From contig JAHCVI010000003.1 in the NCBI GenBank assembly GCA_019096155.1, positions 4,092,001 through 4,156,000 of the forward strand: a stretch of DNA of 64,000 nt. Reading direction: 5' to 3'. Position 1 is the first letter of the stretch; every line of letters begins with the position of its first letter. The notes under the pieces were generated by a model. That model did not search any database and had not been told where the DNA came from. It was given only the letters and a program-made list of their open reading frames with translations. Source of the stretch: Staphylotrichum longicolle. Its lineage: Eukaryota > Ascomycota > Sordariomycetes > Sordariales > Chaetomiaceae. This document shows, piece after piece, positions 34,727 to 45,892 of the stretch. A program made the translations under genes and the position numbers.

Positions 34727-36600
34727 ATGTCGGATGAGAAGACACCACAATGTCAGGGGACTGACCAGGGCACCGATGTCACGGATCACGAGTCCTCGTC
34801 AACTCCCGAGCCTGCTCCCGAACATGACGGAAAAGGAACTCCACAGTTGACAAGTGAAGCGACAAGCAAAGCAACCAGCGAAGCACCTCAGGGCTCTGAT
34901 GGAGAAGATATCTCACACCGTGACGCCACCAACGACGTTGAAACCGCAGACGTATCACAACAAGAGAAATGGGGAACCATCCGGCGGGCCTGGAGGTGGA
35001 AGCCTAAGCCGGCCCGCTACGACCCCAAGAACCCTCCCAAGTTCACCATCTGGCTGAACATTCTGTTTGGGTTTGTACGTCGAACCACTCCCTTTGACGT
35101 CCCCTCACGCTCAAACACTGAATCCTAACTTTTCCTCCAGGCCTCCTGCTTCACCGTGTCCAACCTCTACTACAACCAAGCCATCCTCAACCGCATCGCC
35201 GAGACCTTCGGCGTGACCTTTGAAAAGGCCTCCTCGGTCGCCACGCTCATGCAAGCCGGCTACGCCGGCGGCCTGCTCCTCATCTGTCCGCTAGGCGACG
35301 TTTTTCCACGCCGGCCCTTCATCCTCGCCCTCGTCGCCTTCACCGCAACCCTCGTAAGCTTCCTCCCCCCGCTCTCTTCATAGTTTTAGTACTAAACACA
35401 CAACCAGTGGCTCCCGCTCTGCCTAACGACCTCCTTCCCCGTCTTTCTCGCCCTCTCCTTCCTCACCGGCCTGACCACCGTCACGCCGCAGCTCATGCTG
35501 CCGCTGGTCGGCGACCTGGCCCCGCCGCGCCGCCGCGCCAGCTCCCTCGCCGTCGTCGTCTCGGGCCTGTCGCTCGGCATCCTCGTCGCGCGCATCCTGT
35601 CGGGCGTGCTCGCCGCCTACACGCACTGGCGCAACATCTACTGGTTCGGGTTCGGCGTGCAGTGGGTGGTGGCCGGGTTGCTGTACGTCTTTATGCCGGA
35701 TTATCCGAGCAAGAATCCCGCCGCTGGCGGCGCAGGGGCTGGGGTCGGGGTTGTTGGGTGGACAGGGACGGGGATGGGGATGGGCGGGCTGGTGAAGGCC
35801 GGGTGGTGGTATCTGGGGGTGCTGGGGAGTGTGGGGAGGCTGGCGGTGACGGAGCCGTTGCTGGTGCAGGCCGGGGTGGTGGCGTTCCTGTTGAGCGCCG
35901 TGTTCACGTCGTTTTGGACGACGCTGAGCTTCTTGCTGGCCAGCCCGCCGTTTGAGTACGAGAGCGTGGTGGTGGGGCTGTTTGGGCTGATCGGGGTGGT
36001 GGTGATCCTGGCGGCGCCCGTGTACAGCCGGCTGGTGATTGACAAGATGGTGCCGCTGGTGTCGGCGGTCATGGGCCTGACGGTGGAGCTGGCGGGTGTG
36101 GTGGTGGGCACGTTCACGGGGTCGTTTCATGTCGCCGGGCCGGTGGTGCAGGCCATCGCGATCGATCTGGGCTCGCAGATTGCGAACCGCGCCGCCATCT
36201 ACGGCATCCAACCACAGGCGCAGAACCGAGTCAACACGGCGTACATGGTGGCGGCTTTCTCGGGGCAGCTGACGGGGACGGCGGTCGGGAACAGACTGTA
36301 TGCGCAGGGAGGATGGGTGTACAGCGGGAGTTGCAGCAGTAAGTCTCTCCGGTCTGCTGTTTCAAACAAAGTTTGGCTCTGACTGACGGCATGTTTGCAG
36401 TTGGCTTCATCGTATTGGCCTTGGCAGTGTGTCTCGCCCGCGGCCCGAGGGAAACCGGATGGGTTGGATGGTCTGGGGGATGGGCGATACGCAGGGACGA
36501 CCTGCGCGCTGGAAGGGGGTCCGACATCGAGACAGTGGCTGAGGGCCCAGTTGAAACATCTAGTGTTGACGTTGATGGGACGAAGTCGGGAGAGAAGTGA
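34727..36600 (+). CDS. MFS transporter (563 residues)
   Basis: Exons 34727-35074, 35141-35353, 35408-36338 and 36401-36600 total 1692 nt in frame. About 110 polar N-terminal residues precede a 12-helix major facilitator core. The first helices read FTIWLNILFGF, ASCFTVSNLYYNQ and ATLMQAGYAGGLLLICPLGDVFPRRP (the loop 2-3 signature GDVFPRR). Later helices include GVVAFLLSAVFTSFWTTLS and AFSGQLTGTAVGNRLY. The core resembles bacterial-type DHA1 drug or nucleoside exporters of the YgaY/AraJ kind more than typical fungal sugar transporters; that is from motif recall. It is a plasma-membrane efflux candidate. Its place beside the tyrosinase, methyltransferase and b561 genes suits an export role, but that is inference. 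Confidence 0.88.
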
Positions 36601-37366
36601 TGGTGTAGACGGGAGGACTTCATGACAAATCATACAAGTAGACAATAGAGTGAAAGGCGTTTTCACCTTTTCCTTTGATTACCAGATGGAGAACCTTGGA
36701 CTTAATGACAGCTCTAATCACATGCCGGGATCGAAAGTGTATTCCATGTTCCAATGGACGATATTTTGATTTCCAGAACCAGTGACATCCGCAGTCTACG
36801 ACCCAAAGTAGGTAGGTGACTTCCAGCCTCGGCCACACGTTTTGGGAAGCTCAAATGGCTGATGCGCCAAGTTGAGTGCACATCCCCGCGCCCCTTTTCA
36901 GCCTCTGTCCGTGCCCATGTGAATGCCGCACCTCGAGCGTTCTCCGCTTTTCCGGGTTTGGCGCACCACATGGGTGGCGAGAAGTGGGCGTGGTTCCTGA
37001 GGCTGTTTCGTTTGGAGTTTCATGCGTCTCTCGATGCCCGGACTCCGCAAAGATGAAACTCTCGGTCGAAATCCCTGTTCTTCTCGTGCCGCCCATTGGA
37101 CTTTTCAAACACAAATCACAGTTTGTCTGTGGAGAAGCGCAGCCATGACTGACGACTACCCCGTACTTGCGACGAACACCGTGGGGACTTTTTCACATCC
37201 TGCATTGAACTGTGGCTTGTGGAGATGGGGTCTAGAGTGTCAAAGAAGGGCCACACCCCACCCTAGACTCGTAACGTAGACATACTTAGACACGTTGCCC
37301 CTGGACAGGATGTGATGTGATCGACACCTTCATCTCTCAACGAATGCCTTGCTCGTGGAAATAGAC
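36601..37366. other. Intergenic spacer
   Basis: MFS 3' UTR and the promoter of the surface protein gene. No feature recognised. Confidence 0.4.
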
Positions 37367-39044
37367 ATGGATCGCATAGTGAGGAGACACCGGACACCTC
37401 GCAGGAACCTCACTCGGTTCATGATTCATGACAAGCTCAACAGGAGGGACAATGAGGATGTTCCGGAGGGCGACGACATTGGCGACGACATTGGCGACAA
37501 CATTGACGACGAGGATAAGCCCGACAACCCCGGGCAGGGCAAGGGAAAAGACAAGAAGGGCAAGAAGGACACGAGTACATCGCTGCTTAGCTCACCAACA
37601 TCGGAACCATTTTCAAGTCCAACATTACCTCCGCCACCACCCCCACCCCCAGCTGAAACAACCACCCTCTCTACGTCTCCCGTGTTGACTGAGCCAACAC
37701 CGTTACCGCCGCCCTTGCCGGTGCCGGTGTTGGAACCCTCCTCATCCACCGAAACAACAGAGGCTCCAGAGACGCCGACTCCTACGTTGGAAACTAGGAG
37801 CGTTACGGCCCAAACCACCACCAGTACAGTGCAAACCAGCACGTCAACTGCTCGAATCACCAGTACCACGAGTAGCACGAGTGCCACCAGTTTCACCAGT
37901 ACCACCAGTACTACGAGTCAAACCAGGACTTTCACAACTCGAACTACCATCATTCCGACTCAAAGTAGCTTTGCCCCGACCGTGGTTGAGGACAATTCGC
38001 CGTTTTCAACGCAAGAAGGTACCAAGACCACCACCGAGTCTAGACATTGCCGTCAACCACAGAGCATAAGCTAACTCTGCAATAAAGCGCCATATTCCAC
38101 CTCGCCAACTACCCCAATGCAGACGGTCACTGGCAAGAGTGGTTTAAGCCCAGGGCAAATAGCCGGCATAACAGTCGGCACCATTGGTACAAAACCCACC
38201 ACTCGCTGCTGAGGCCTCAACTCACCATATACCAGCCTTCCTCCTCCTCGCTCTGGCCTCACTCCTCCTCTTCCGCCGTATCCGCAGACGGCAAAAAGCC
38301 GAGCCTCACGACCCATCAGACTTTAGAACGCTCCTCCACCCCACCGGCACGACGCCCCCTCTCCAGCATCTCTCCGTCAACCCCGACCACCACAACCACC
38401 GCGACGACGAAAAACGGGGCCCCGACCCCTTACTATTCCGCCCACCACCCATCCACCAGCACCCGCTCTTCCGCAACCCTCCTACCCCCATCATCCCCAC
38501 CACGAGCACCTTCACCACCACCCCTACCGCTATTGCCCCCGCCAAGCCCAAACCAACACCAACAGCAGCAGCAACAACCACAGCAGCAGCAACGACAACA
38601 ACAACGACAGGAACAACAACCCGCCTCTCCAGATGGCTCAACGACCTCCGCGGCCAGCAGCATCAGCCACAGCCCCACCCCCAATCCCGCGACCCTCAAA
38701 AGAGCCCGAGCCAAAACCCCCCCAGCCCCCTATCCGAGTACACCCCCCCCCCGAACTCGTCCGTCCTCTCCCTCCCGACCACCATCCTCACGACCCGCCA
38801 GACCAACAGCACCTTCTTCCCGACGACGGCGCTGCACTACCCGCGCCTGTCCGAGTCCGGTCCCGTTCCCGTTCCGGTGCTGGGCGGGGATCTGGGGCCT
38901 AAGCAGAGGCAGGAGCAGGAGCAGGAGCAGGAAAAGGAAACGGAACAAGGGCGGGTGGCCGGACCTGCGGCTGGGCTCGTGGTTCCCATGAATAAGGAGC
39001 TGAGGCTGTCTGGTCTTGGAAGGGGAGGGGCAGGGGGAGGATGA
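37367..39044 (+). CDS. Single-pass membrane protein, Ser/Thr-rich ectodomain, Gln/Pro-rich tail (519 residues)
   Basis: Exons 37367-38018, 38088-38186 and 38236-39044 join in frame (1560 nt). The N-terminus is charged (RRHRTPRR, then an acidic GDDIGDDIGDNIDDED repeat). It is followed by about 150 Ser/Thr/Pro-rich residues suited to O-mannosylation, then one transmembrane helix (ITVGTIGAFLLLALASLLLF, split by the second intron) and a basic stop-transfer (RRIRRRQK). The cytoplasmic tail is rich in Pro, Thr and Gln, with a short EQEQEQEKE repeat near the end. The architecture resembles fungal cell-wall stress sensors without a WSC domain or visible signal peptide. The function is unknown. The start could lie in an upstream exon that supplies a signal peptide. 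Confidence 0.6.
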
Positions 39045-39814
39045 GAGTGGGAGCAAGTGGTGCAGGCACCGCAAAGACAAACAGTGATACCGAGACTCTT
39101 GCATATATGTACAGGACACATCACAGGCGTCGTTAGAAACCAGCATTTATACAAATCCCACCATTCTATTCCCGCCCATTATTTTATGCGTTTAATGTTA
39201 TAGACAGATAGGACAACAAAACAGCCTCGCTGCTTGCTCCTATATGCAGAGTGGAGATGTGTGTGTGTCTGTGTGACTTCTCTATGACCAACAAGACCCG
39301 CCGGGGCCGCCTCAATCTGCGCGCCCAAACCAAACCAACCGCCTTGACCTGACCTCATCCTGTTCCCTTCCCACACCCAACCTGATCCTCATAAAGGAAA
39401 AAAAAACCAAAACCCGTCCGCCCAAACACCGAGCCTCACGCACGCGTAGTCGGGGCCCCCGGTGAATCTATCCCATGGAACGCCCCGCTGACCTAGACCG
39501 TACCGCCGTTTTGATATCCGCAAGACAGACAGACAAAGACATATGAAACAAGGAAAACAGAAATGCAGACATCTGATGCATCTTTCCCCCCTTTTGCTCC
39601 GCCCTTCCCAGTGATAATCCTTGGATTTTATCTCTGAATCCCCCCGCCCATGTGTGTGTGTGTGTGTGTGTGTTCAACTCAACTCAATACAACCCGGCCA
39701 CCAGTTTCGCACAGGGGGTATCATTCCAAGAATAGCAAAGAGGAAAGACCGAGACGCAAGGAAAAGCAGATCAGACAAACGAGAAAGGAAAATATACCAC
39801 ACGGGCAAGCAAGC
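39045..39814. other. Convergent spacer with a TG microsatellite
   Basis: The 3' regions of two convergent genes. It contains a run of about eleven TG dinucleotides at 39651-39673. No gene recognised. Confidence 0.5.
39651..39673. repeat. (TG)11 microsatellite
   Basis: An uninterrupted TG dinucleotide run downstream of the PPR gene. Confidence 0.9.
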
Positions 39815-42800
39815 TCACGCAGCAACGGCAGCTTCCTCAGCGTTGGGCCCGCCGAGCAGCTCGAGCACCTTCTTGACGACCGCGCTGGGGTACCCGCGGG
39901 TGAGCATCTCGCTGACGACGCCCTTGGCGCTCTCGCGCTCCTGGACGGCGAGGAACGCCCGCGTCATGGCCTCATACGTGCTGGGCTCGCGCCGCTCGCG
40001 GCCGACGGCCGAGTAGATCTCCTTGGCCTTACCGATCTGCTTCTCCGCCGCCCAGCCGTGGATGAGCGTGTTGGCAATGTAGGGCGTCAGCTCGATGCGC
40101 TTGGCGCGCATCTCGGCAAGCAGGGGTTCCGTGGCGGCCACCTGGTGGTTGGCAACCATGGACTCGAACAGGGCCTGGAACAGGCAGGCGTGCGCGGGAA
40201 CAATGCGGTCCTTCATGACGGTGTCGAACACGCGGCGGGCGCCCTCCATGTCGTGGAGGACGCAGCCGCGAGCGTGGATCAGCGAGGCGTAGTGGACGGG
40301 CTCGGGGCGCTGGCCAGAAGCGCGCACCATGTCGAGGACTGCTTCGGCGGCGTTCATGTCGACCGGCTCCAGAGTGGCATGTGTGTCGACGAGGAGCTTG
40401 AAGGTATGGGTGGTCGGGGCGATGCCCTTGGCCTTCATACGCTCGTAGTACTCCAGGACCTTGGTCTTGTCACGCTTGGTTGTCAGGAAGAACTGCATCA
40501 TGCTGTTGTACGGAGCAGGGCGCGCCGCGTAGTTCGGCATGGCCTCCATCTCGTCAAACAGCTCCTCGGCAAACTTCTCGTCGCTGACGCGGCACAGAGC
40601 GTTGACAATGGTGCCGTAAGTGACTGACGTGGGCTTGATTCCCGCGGCCCGCATCTCGGCAAAGTAAAAAAGGCAGTCGTCAATGCGGCGGGCCTTGCCC
40701 AGCTTTCCGATCAGAGCGTTGTACAGGAACGAGGTCGGCTCGACACCTTCAGACCGGGCGCGGATGAAGATCTTGACGGCCTCAGAAGCCTCGTCGAACG
40801 ACTTGGCAGACTCCTTCAGCGTGGTGATATAGAGACCGTAAGTGTTGGCGGAGGGGGTGGCACCCATCGCGAGCAGCTCCTGATGGTAGCCTTCGGCCAT
40901 GGACCTGCGGCCTTGGGTAAGGCAGGCGCCGATCATGGCGTCCAGAATCGAGGACCAGCCGTAGCGGACCACCGGGTACTGCGGGAGCGGGGGAACATCG
41001 CTGCGCGCCATGGCGAGGATCTCCTGGCAGAGGTCCATCTTGCCCTCCTTGGCCGCAGCCGAGATGAGCTTGGCGTACACAATGTAGCGGGGGTGACGGC
41101 CGGTACGGCGCATGTTCCGGAAGCGAGCGAGAGCCTCGTTCAGCCTCGGAGGTTTGCGGCCGTGGGAGCCCTCCAACTCCTCCGTGATGAAGAACGACCC
41201 CTTCACATCGACGTTGTGCGCGTACGGGTCGAAGGTGTCCTCCTGGCGGGACGCCGCCGGGGTTGCGGGGTAGGGCGGAGCTGGGAACGACTGAGGGAGC
41301 TCGGGAACCGGAAGAGGAGCGGCCTCCCGCGGGTCGGTAACCCCCCGAAGGGCCATGTACCTGGCGATGAACTCGGCGCCCTCTTCAATCTCGTCGGCCA
41401 GCTGCGACTTTTGGTCGACGGCGTTGTCACGGATGCGTTGGAACATGTACTCTGCCTGAGTCAGGCCCTCGAGGACCTGGCCCGAGCCGATCATGGCGAC
41501 GGCGTACATGGTTGTGGGCTCGATGAACGACGCTGTGGGCTTGACCTCGGGGTGGCACAGAATGTCCCAGTACCGAGCAGCTGCCGAGACGTCGCCCTCG
41601 CGGATGCTCATGGCAAGCAGGGCGGTCGCCGGCGACGCAGCAGCGCTTGTGGGGAGGACGTTGGCAAAAGCCGCCATGGCAATCTGCTTATCACCGTGGT
41701 CGGCAGCAGCGGTAGCGAGCTGACCCATGGCCGAAGTCCTGGCCTGGGTCTCGATCTGCTGAGCCCAGTGGAGAGCTTCCCGGTAGATTCCACGGTCTAT
41801 GAAGCCTTGAACGAAGCCGCTGGCAACGATGGCGTCCTTGATGTCGGCGGCCTTGGCATCGTACTCGCGCACGATCTTCTCGTAGAACTTCTTGGCACCT
41901 TCGATCTTGTCCGCAACAACGTAGGCGTTGATGACGGCAGCATAGACCTGAGCGTCGAGGCGGTCCTTCAGGGTCTGCTCCCCCTTGTCGTTGGCGATGG
42001 CAAGATTGCGGTACTCGTTGTAGCATTCCACGGCGCTAACGAGGTCGCCCGAGTTCGCAAACGCGGTGATCATGGCAGGGAAGGTGGCGGCAAACGGCGT
42101 TGTCTGGCTGGACTCCATGTGCTCAAAAAGATGGAGCATGTCGGAAACCCGGCCGGACTGGGCACAGGCCGAGATCAGCTGGTGGTAAGTCTCGGCCGAA
42201 TACAGCGCCTTATTAGCCGTGACTGAAGATGTGAACAGCTTCATGGCCAAGTCGAGGCGGTCATCCTCAACAAGCATGGCGTGTTCGAGCTCGTGAGAGG
42301 CGAACATGAACTTGCCAGGCTCGTCCATACCGCCGAAACGGAGCCGCTTGTCTTCAAGGACCTGCTTGAGCGCGGCAATCTCGAGCGAGCGGGACGCGAG
42401 GAGGCCAACGAGCACGTTGTACGTGTCGCTGTCCGGGGCGACCTTGCGGCGCAGCATATCCGCGTAGACATCCAGGGCTTTGGTGACAATCTCCCACTTC
42501 TCCGAGGGCAGGTGGATGGCGGCCATGAGCAGGGCGTTGTAAGCCGTCGCAATGGGGCGGACGCCACCAACCAGCATGGCCTCGAAGACAGCAGGGATCT
42601 CGGCATAGCGTCCGGCCTCGGAAAGCTTGGTGAGATGGTCGGCGTAGGTCTGGGACTGGGGGTCGACTGGAGGCGTGAGGGTGCGGGCAACGCTGGCGGG
42701 CGAGGCCACGCGCGAGACGGGAGTGACGGACAGCGACCGAATCTCTTCGGCGAGCTGCTCTGCCAGAGCCGGAGAGGTCGCGCGAAGCGACTCGACTTTT

Positions 42801-43358
42801 TCTTCGAGCTCTTCTAGCTGTCTCCGAACCTCAATCTCCCTCTCAAATCGCTGCGTCGATGGCCAAAGCCGCCTCGGCCTCTGGCGGAACGCCGGGCGCG
42901 GTCGACGCTTCATCGTGGCTGGCGGACTCCTCGGCATCGAGCGCAAGAGTCTTCGCATCCGAGCCGACAAGAATGGAGGCCGGAGTCGGCTTCCACTCGA
43001 TGGGCTTCGGGAACTGGAACTGAACCCACTCCTCCGCAGCCTCGCCGCTAGCCTGGGCCTGCTGCAGCTGCTCGAAGTAGGCATCGAGCCCGCCATGGTT
43101 CGCAACCTTGTCAGTGCGGTGCTCTAATGAGCCGGCGACCGGAAGGCTGGAGGTGTGGAAGGCCGACTGGAGGCCGAGGCTGGCGAGGCGGCCGACGCGG
43201 GCCGCATTTCGCCGCCGCGCAAACGACGGGCGGTTCTGTGAGTTTAGAACATGGGGGTGGGTGGCAGCTACGACCGACTGGGCGTAACCGTGGGTGAAAG
43301 ACTTTGAAAATCCCTGCCGGATAAAGCTCTGGAAGACCGACGAGTAAACGGAGGGCAT
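39815..43358 (-). CDS. Mitochondrial pentatricopeptide repeat (PPR) protein, frame break near 42848
   Basis: The ATG at 43358 begins a basic, Ser-rich presequence (MPSVYSSVFQSFIRQGFSK). The frame runs to ...EAALAIDAA and then hits a stop. The next frame continues FEREIEVRRQLEELEEKVES and about 950 further residues packed with PPR helical pairs, e.g. TAYNALLMAAIHLP, VTYGTIVNALCRVSDE, HTFKLLVDTHATLEPVDMN and TPYIANTLIHGWAAEK. Fungal PPR proteins of this size bind mitochondrial mRNAs; this one is a candidate relative of Neurospora CYA-5, needed for COX1 expression, but orthology is not proven here. Without one base at the junction (GCG-A-TTT-GAG) the gene would have 1180 codons plus stop. No intron can explain the shift because there is no GT donor nearby. 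Confidence 0.85.
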
Positions 43359-45892
43359 TTAGGAGACGCCTGGCGAGGAAGGGGTCTGCGGGGAAGCATT
43401 GGTTAGCAGAGATGTCCGCCAAAATGGTTGGAATATTCTCTTGTGTCGGTGAACTCTCCGGGTGCGCGCATTCCTTGCCCAGCACCTCCCACACCAACAA
43501 AAAAGAAAGACAGAGCAGCCCGGAGCCACGCGACACGACCGCGAACCTCGTGATTGACGAGGCGGGATGACTTTGAACTTACAAGGGGAGAATGGACGAT
43601 GCGCAATTGCAGGTTCATTTGACGACAGTGAAGCCGTCAAACAAACGCGCGACCCTAAAGGTGGTTGGTGATTTGGATGTTGGGAACGGTCAAGCAGGAG
43701 GAACGAGGGTGCAAGTGTGGGAGTATGACTGTCAAATAATATGGGGATGCTGGGGACGCGCTGCACGAGCTGGGAACCCTGGAATGGAGCTAAGACGGAC
43801 TGGCGGCCGTCGACCTGCGAACTTTTTTGCCCACTCAAGCGTGGCGGGTGGACTCGGAAGCCCTCTTAGTCAGAGGACGGGCCGCACCAAACTATCCAAC
43901 CCGCACTGCTGCAGATGGATCAGCGAGCAGGGAAAGCCGTGGTTGCTGTTTCTTGCTTTTCGGCGGAGTTACAAGGTGCATGGAGATGCAGCAGAATTGA
44001 CGCATTCATCTCGGCCGTCTGTCTGCAGGATATTCGGCGGATATTTACTTGTGCCTCGGGCCTCAGCTCAGGGGAGAAAAAGAACAGATGGCTTTTTCTT
44101 GGACGCGTGTGCATGCCCTGATGCAGGGCCATTTTTGCGACATTCAAGCCTCGCAACCCTCCCCCATCTCTGCCTCGTGTCCACGGCATCCTCGAACGAA
44201 CCAGCGCAAGTTCACCAGGCAAGAAGCACCATGACGAATGAAACCGCCGCAGCGGATGCCTCGGGGGCGGGTTGAGTGGAGTGTGCTCCATGACACGTCA
44301 AAAACGAAGACAAACCGGGCGAGGAATCTGGAGGAAGGTGTGGAGCCGGCATTGATCTCCCCCATTGGAGCAGGGCCGGGACGGCTAGTGCCTCTGCTTG
44401 GGCCCTGTTAGTGCTGCGGCATCATAAAGTTGCCATGCACTCAGCTGGCCGCCCAAAACTACTTTTTCGGATCTCAGATCTCAGCTGCACTAACAAGCCA
44501 AGCACTCGGGGCTCGCACTTCTCGAAGGCCGACCCAGATTGAGCAAGCGAGCCAAGCCGTCACCGTCGAGCTGGGACTCGTCCCTGGCACCCTGTCCTGT
44601 CTGGGAAATGAGAAATTTCTCGAACGCCAAGGGCGAGAAAAGGAAGCACAGCGAAGGCCCCAACCCTTTGCGCCGACTCCATCGAATGCACTCGCGACTT
44701 CGCGGTGGAGCACTGTGTGAGATCCAATTGAATATTTCTGCGACTCTCAAAGGCTTATGAGTCAAATCGACACAGTTGCTGGACACTCTCGAGAAACGGA
44801 CTTCCTACCACGCGGATGCCCTCCGTTGGCAGACGCAGGTCGACACAGCACCGCCCTGCGCATCCCTGAGCATCCCGTGCCCCGATATCAGGATTATCAG
44901 ATGGACGGCCTGAAGAGGAAGTGGGTGGGTGCCTGGGGTAGTCACATGTGCCTGAAAAACGAAAATGTGCCGCGATGAGTCGGCTCGACGTTGCAACCCA
45001 GCTCGCCCCAGCCCGACTCGCAGACATCCACCGGCCCGGCGCCGCGGTCCATGGGCGTCTCCGCCCCCACCAACGCCAGCCCCGTTCCGCCTGTCGATCC
45101 CCGTCTCCGAGGTTGGCCGCTGGTCCGAGCTCACGTTCTCGGCTCTGCATCGAAGTGTCCCTCGCTCGTTTAGAACTTGAGTGACGTGTGACGTGAGAAT
45201 GTTGTTAGCTTGGAGTGCACAACAACTGCGCATCAGCCACTAGCAATCGAGGGCTCTCATAAGCCTTTTTGTAGTCACCATCGCAGTGGGCAGAATTGAG
45301 AAGTGGGAGGAAGCACGGCTTCCCTGCAGGCGAGTTGTGTAACCGGTGTTGATCGACCCTGCCGCAACAGTTTTGGCAATTCTGGCTTCTTTCTCCGCTG
45401 AGTAAGTGGGCAGCGTGAAGCCTAAGCTCGTTCAGCTGTTCAGCCCGCTGAGCCTTCCCTGAATATATCTGGGGCCCGGTGCCTCGAATCTGCTGCTCCC
45501 GTCTGAGAGGACTGAGAGGAGTGCGCCCCGCACGCGTCTCCAGCCCCACCAAACGGCCCCGCATCTGGACAGTTTACCCCTCGTTCAGGGTCTCGAACAG
45601 CTTCTCAGAGAGCTCCCTACCACCAACGTGTAGCTATCGTACCAATCCGGAATCACTTCTGAGAACAGGCAATTGCAGTGACGTCTCACTGACCGTCTGG
45701 ATCCAGTCTTCTGAGACTGTCATAAACAATTGTTGCTTGTCTGAAGCTTCCTTCCGACGTCGTCCTGCACATTTTTCTCATTCTCTGCGAGCATCCAAGA
45801 ACGAGAGTTCGTCTGTTGTTTACCCTGTTGTTTACCCTGTTGTTTACCTTTGCTAAACCCACACAACCATCAAAACCCGCTCCGTGCCAGAC
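43359..45892. other. Long divergent spacer between PPR and ERG8
   Basis: About 2.5 kb. Frames of up to about 225 codons (for example 43592-44275, plus) have no recognisable domain, repeat pattern or splice support. It holds 5' leaders of both flanking genes and the 12-nt tandem repeat at 45812-45847. Confidence 0.45.
45812..45847 (+). repeat. 12-nt tandem repeat in the ERG8 5' leader
   Basis: Three head-to-tail copies of cctgttgtttac (the first differing at one base) end 46 nt before the ERG8 ATG, so they are probably in the 5' UTR or core promoter. Confidence 0.85.

Noticed and set aside
40883..42226. A 447-codon frame opposite the PPR gene, and another at 39650-40627
   Set aside because: Both are shadows of the PPR codon usage; neither has a family signature or splice support.
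43592..44275. A 227-codon plus-strand frame in the PPR-ERG8 spacer
   Set aside because: Random-looking composition, no domain, no conserved-looking motif and no splice evidence.
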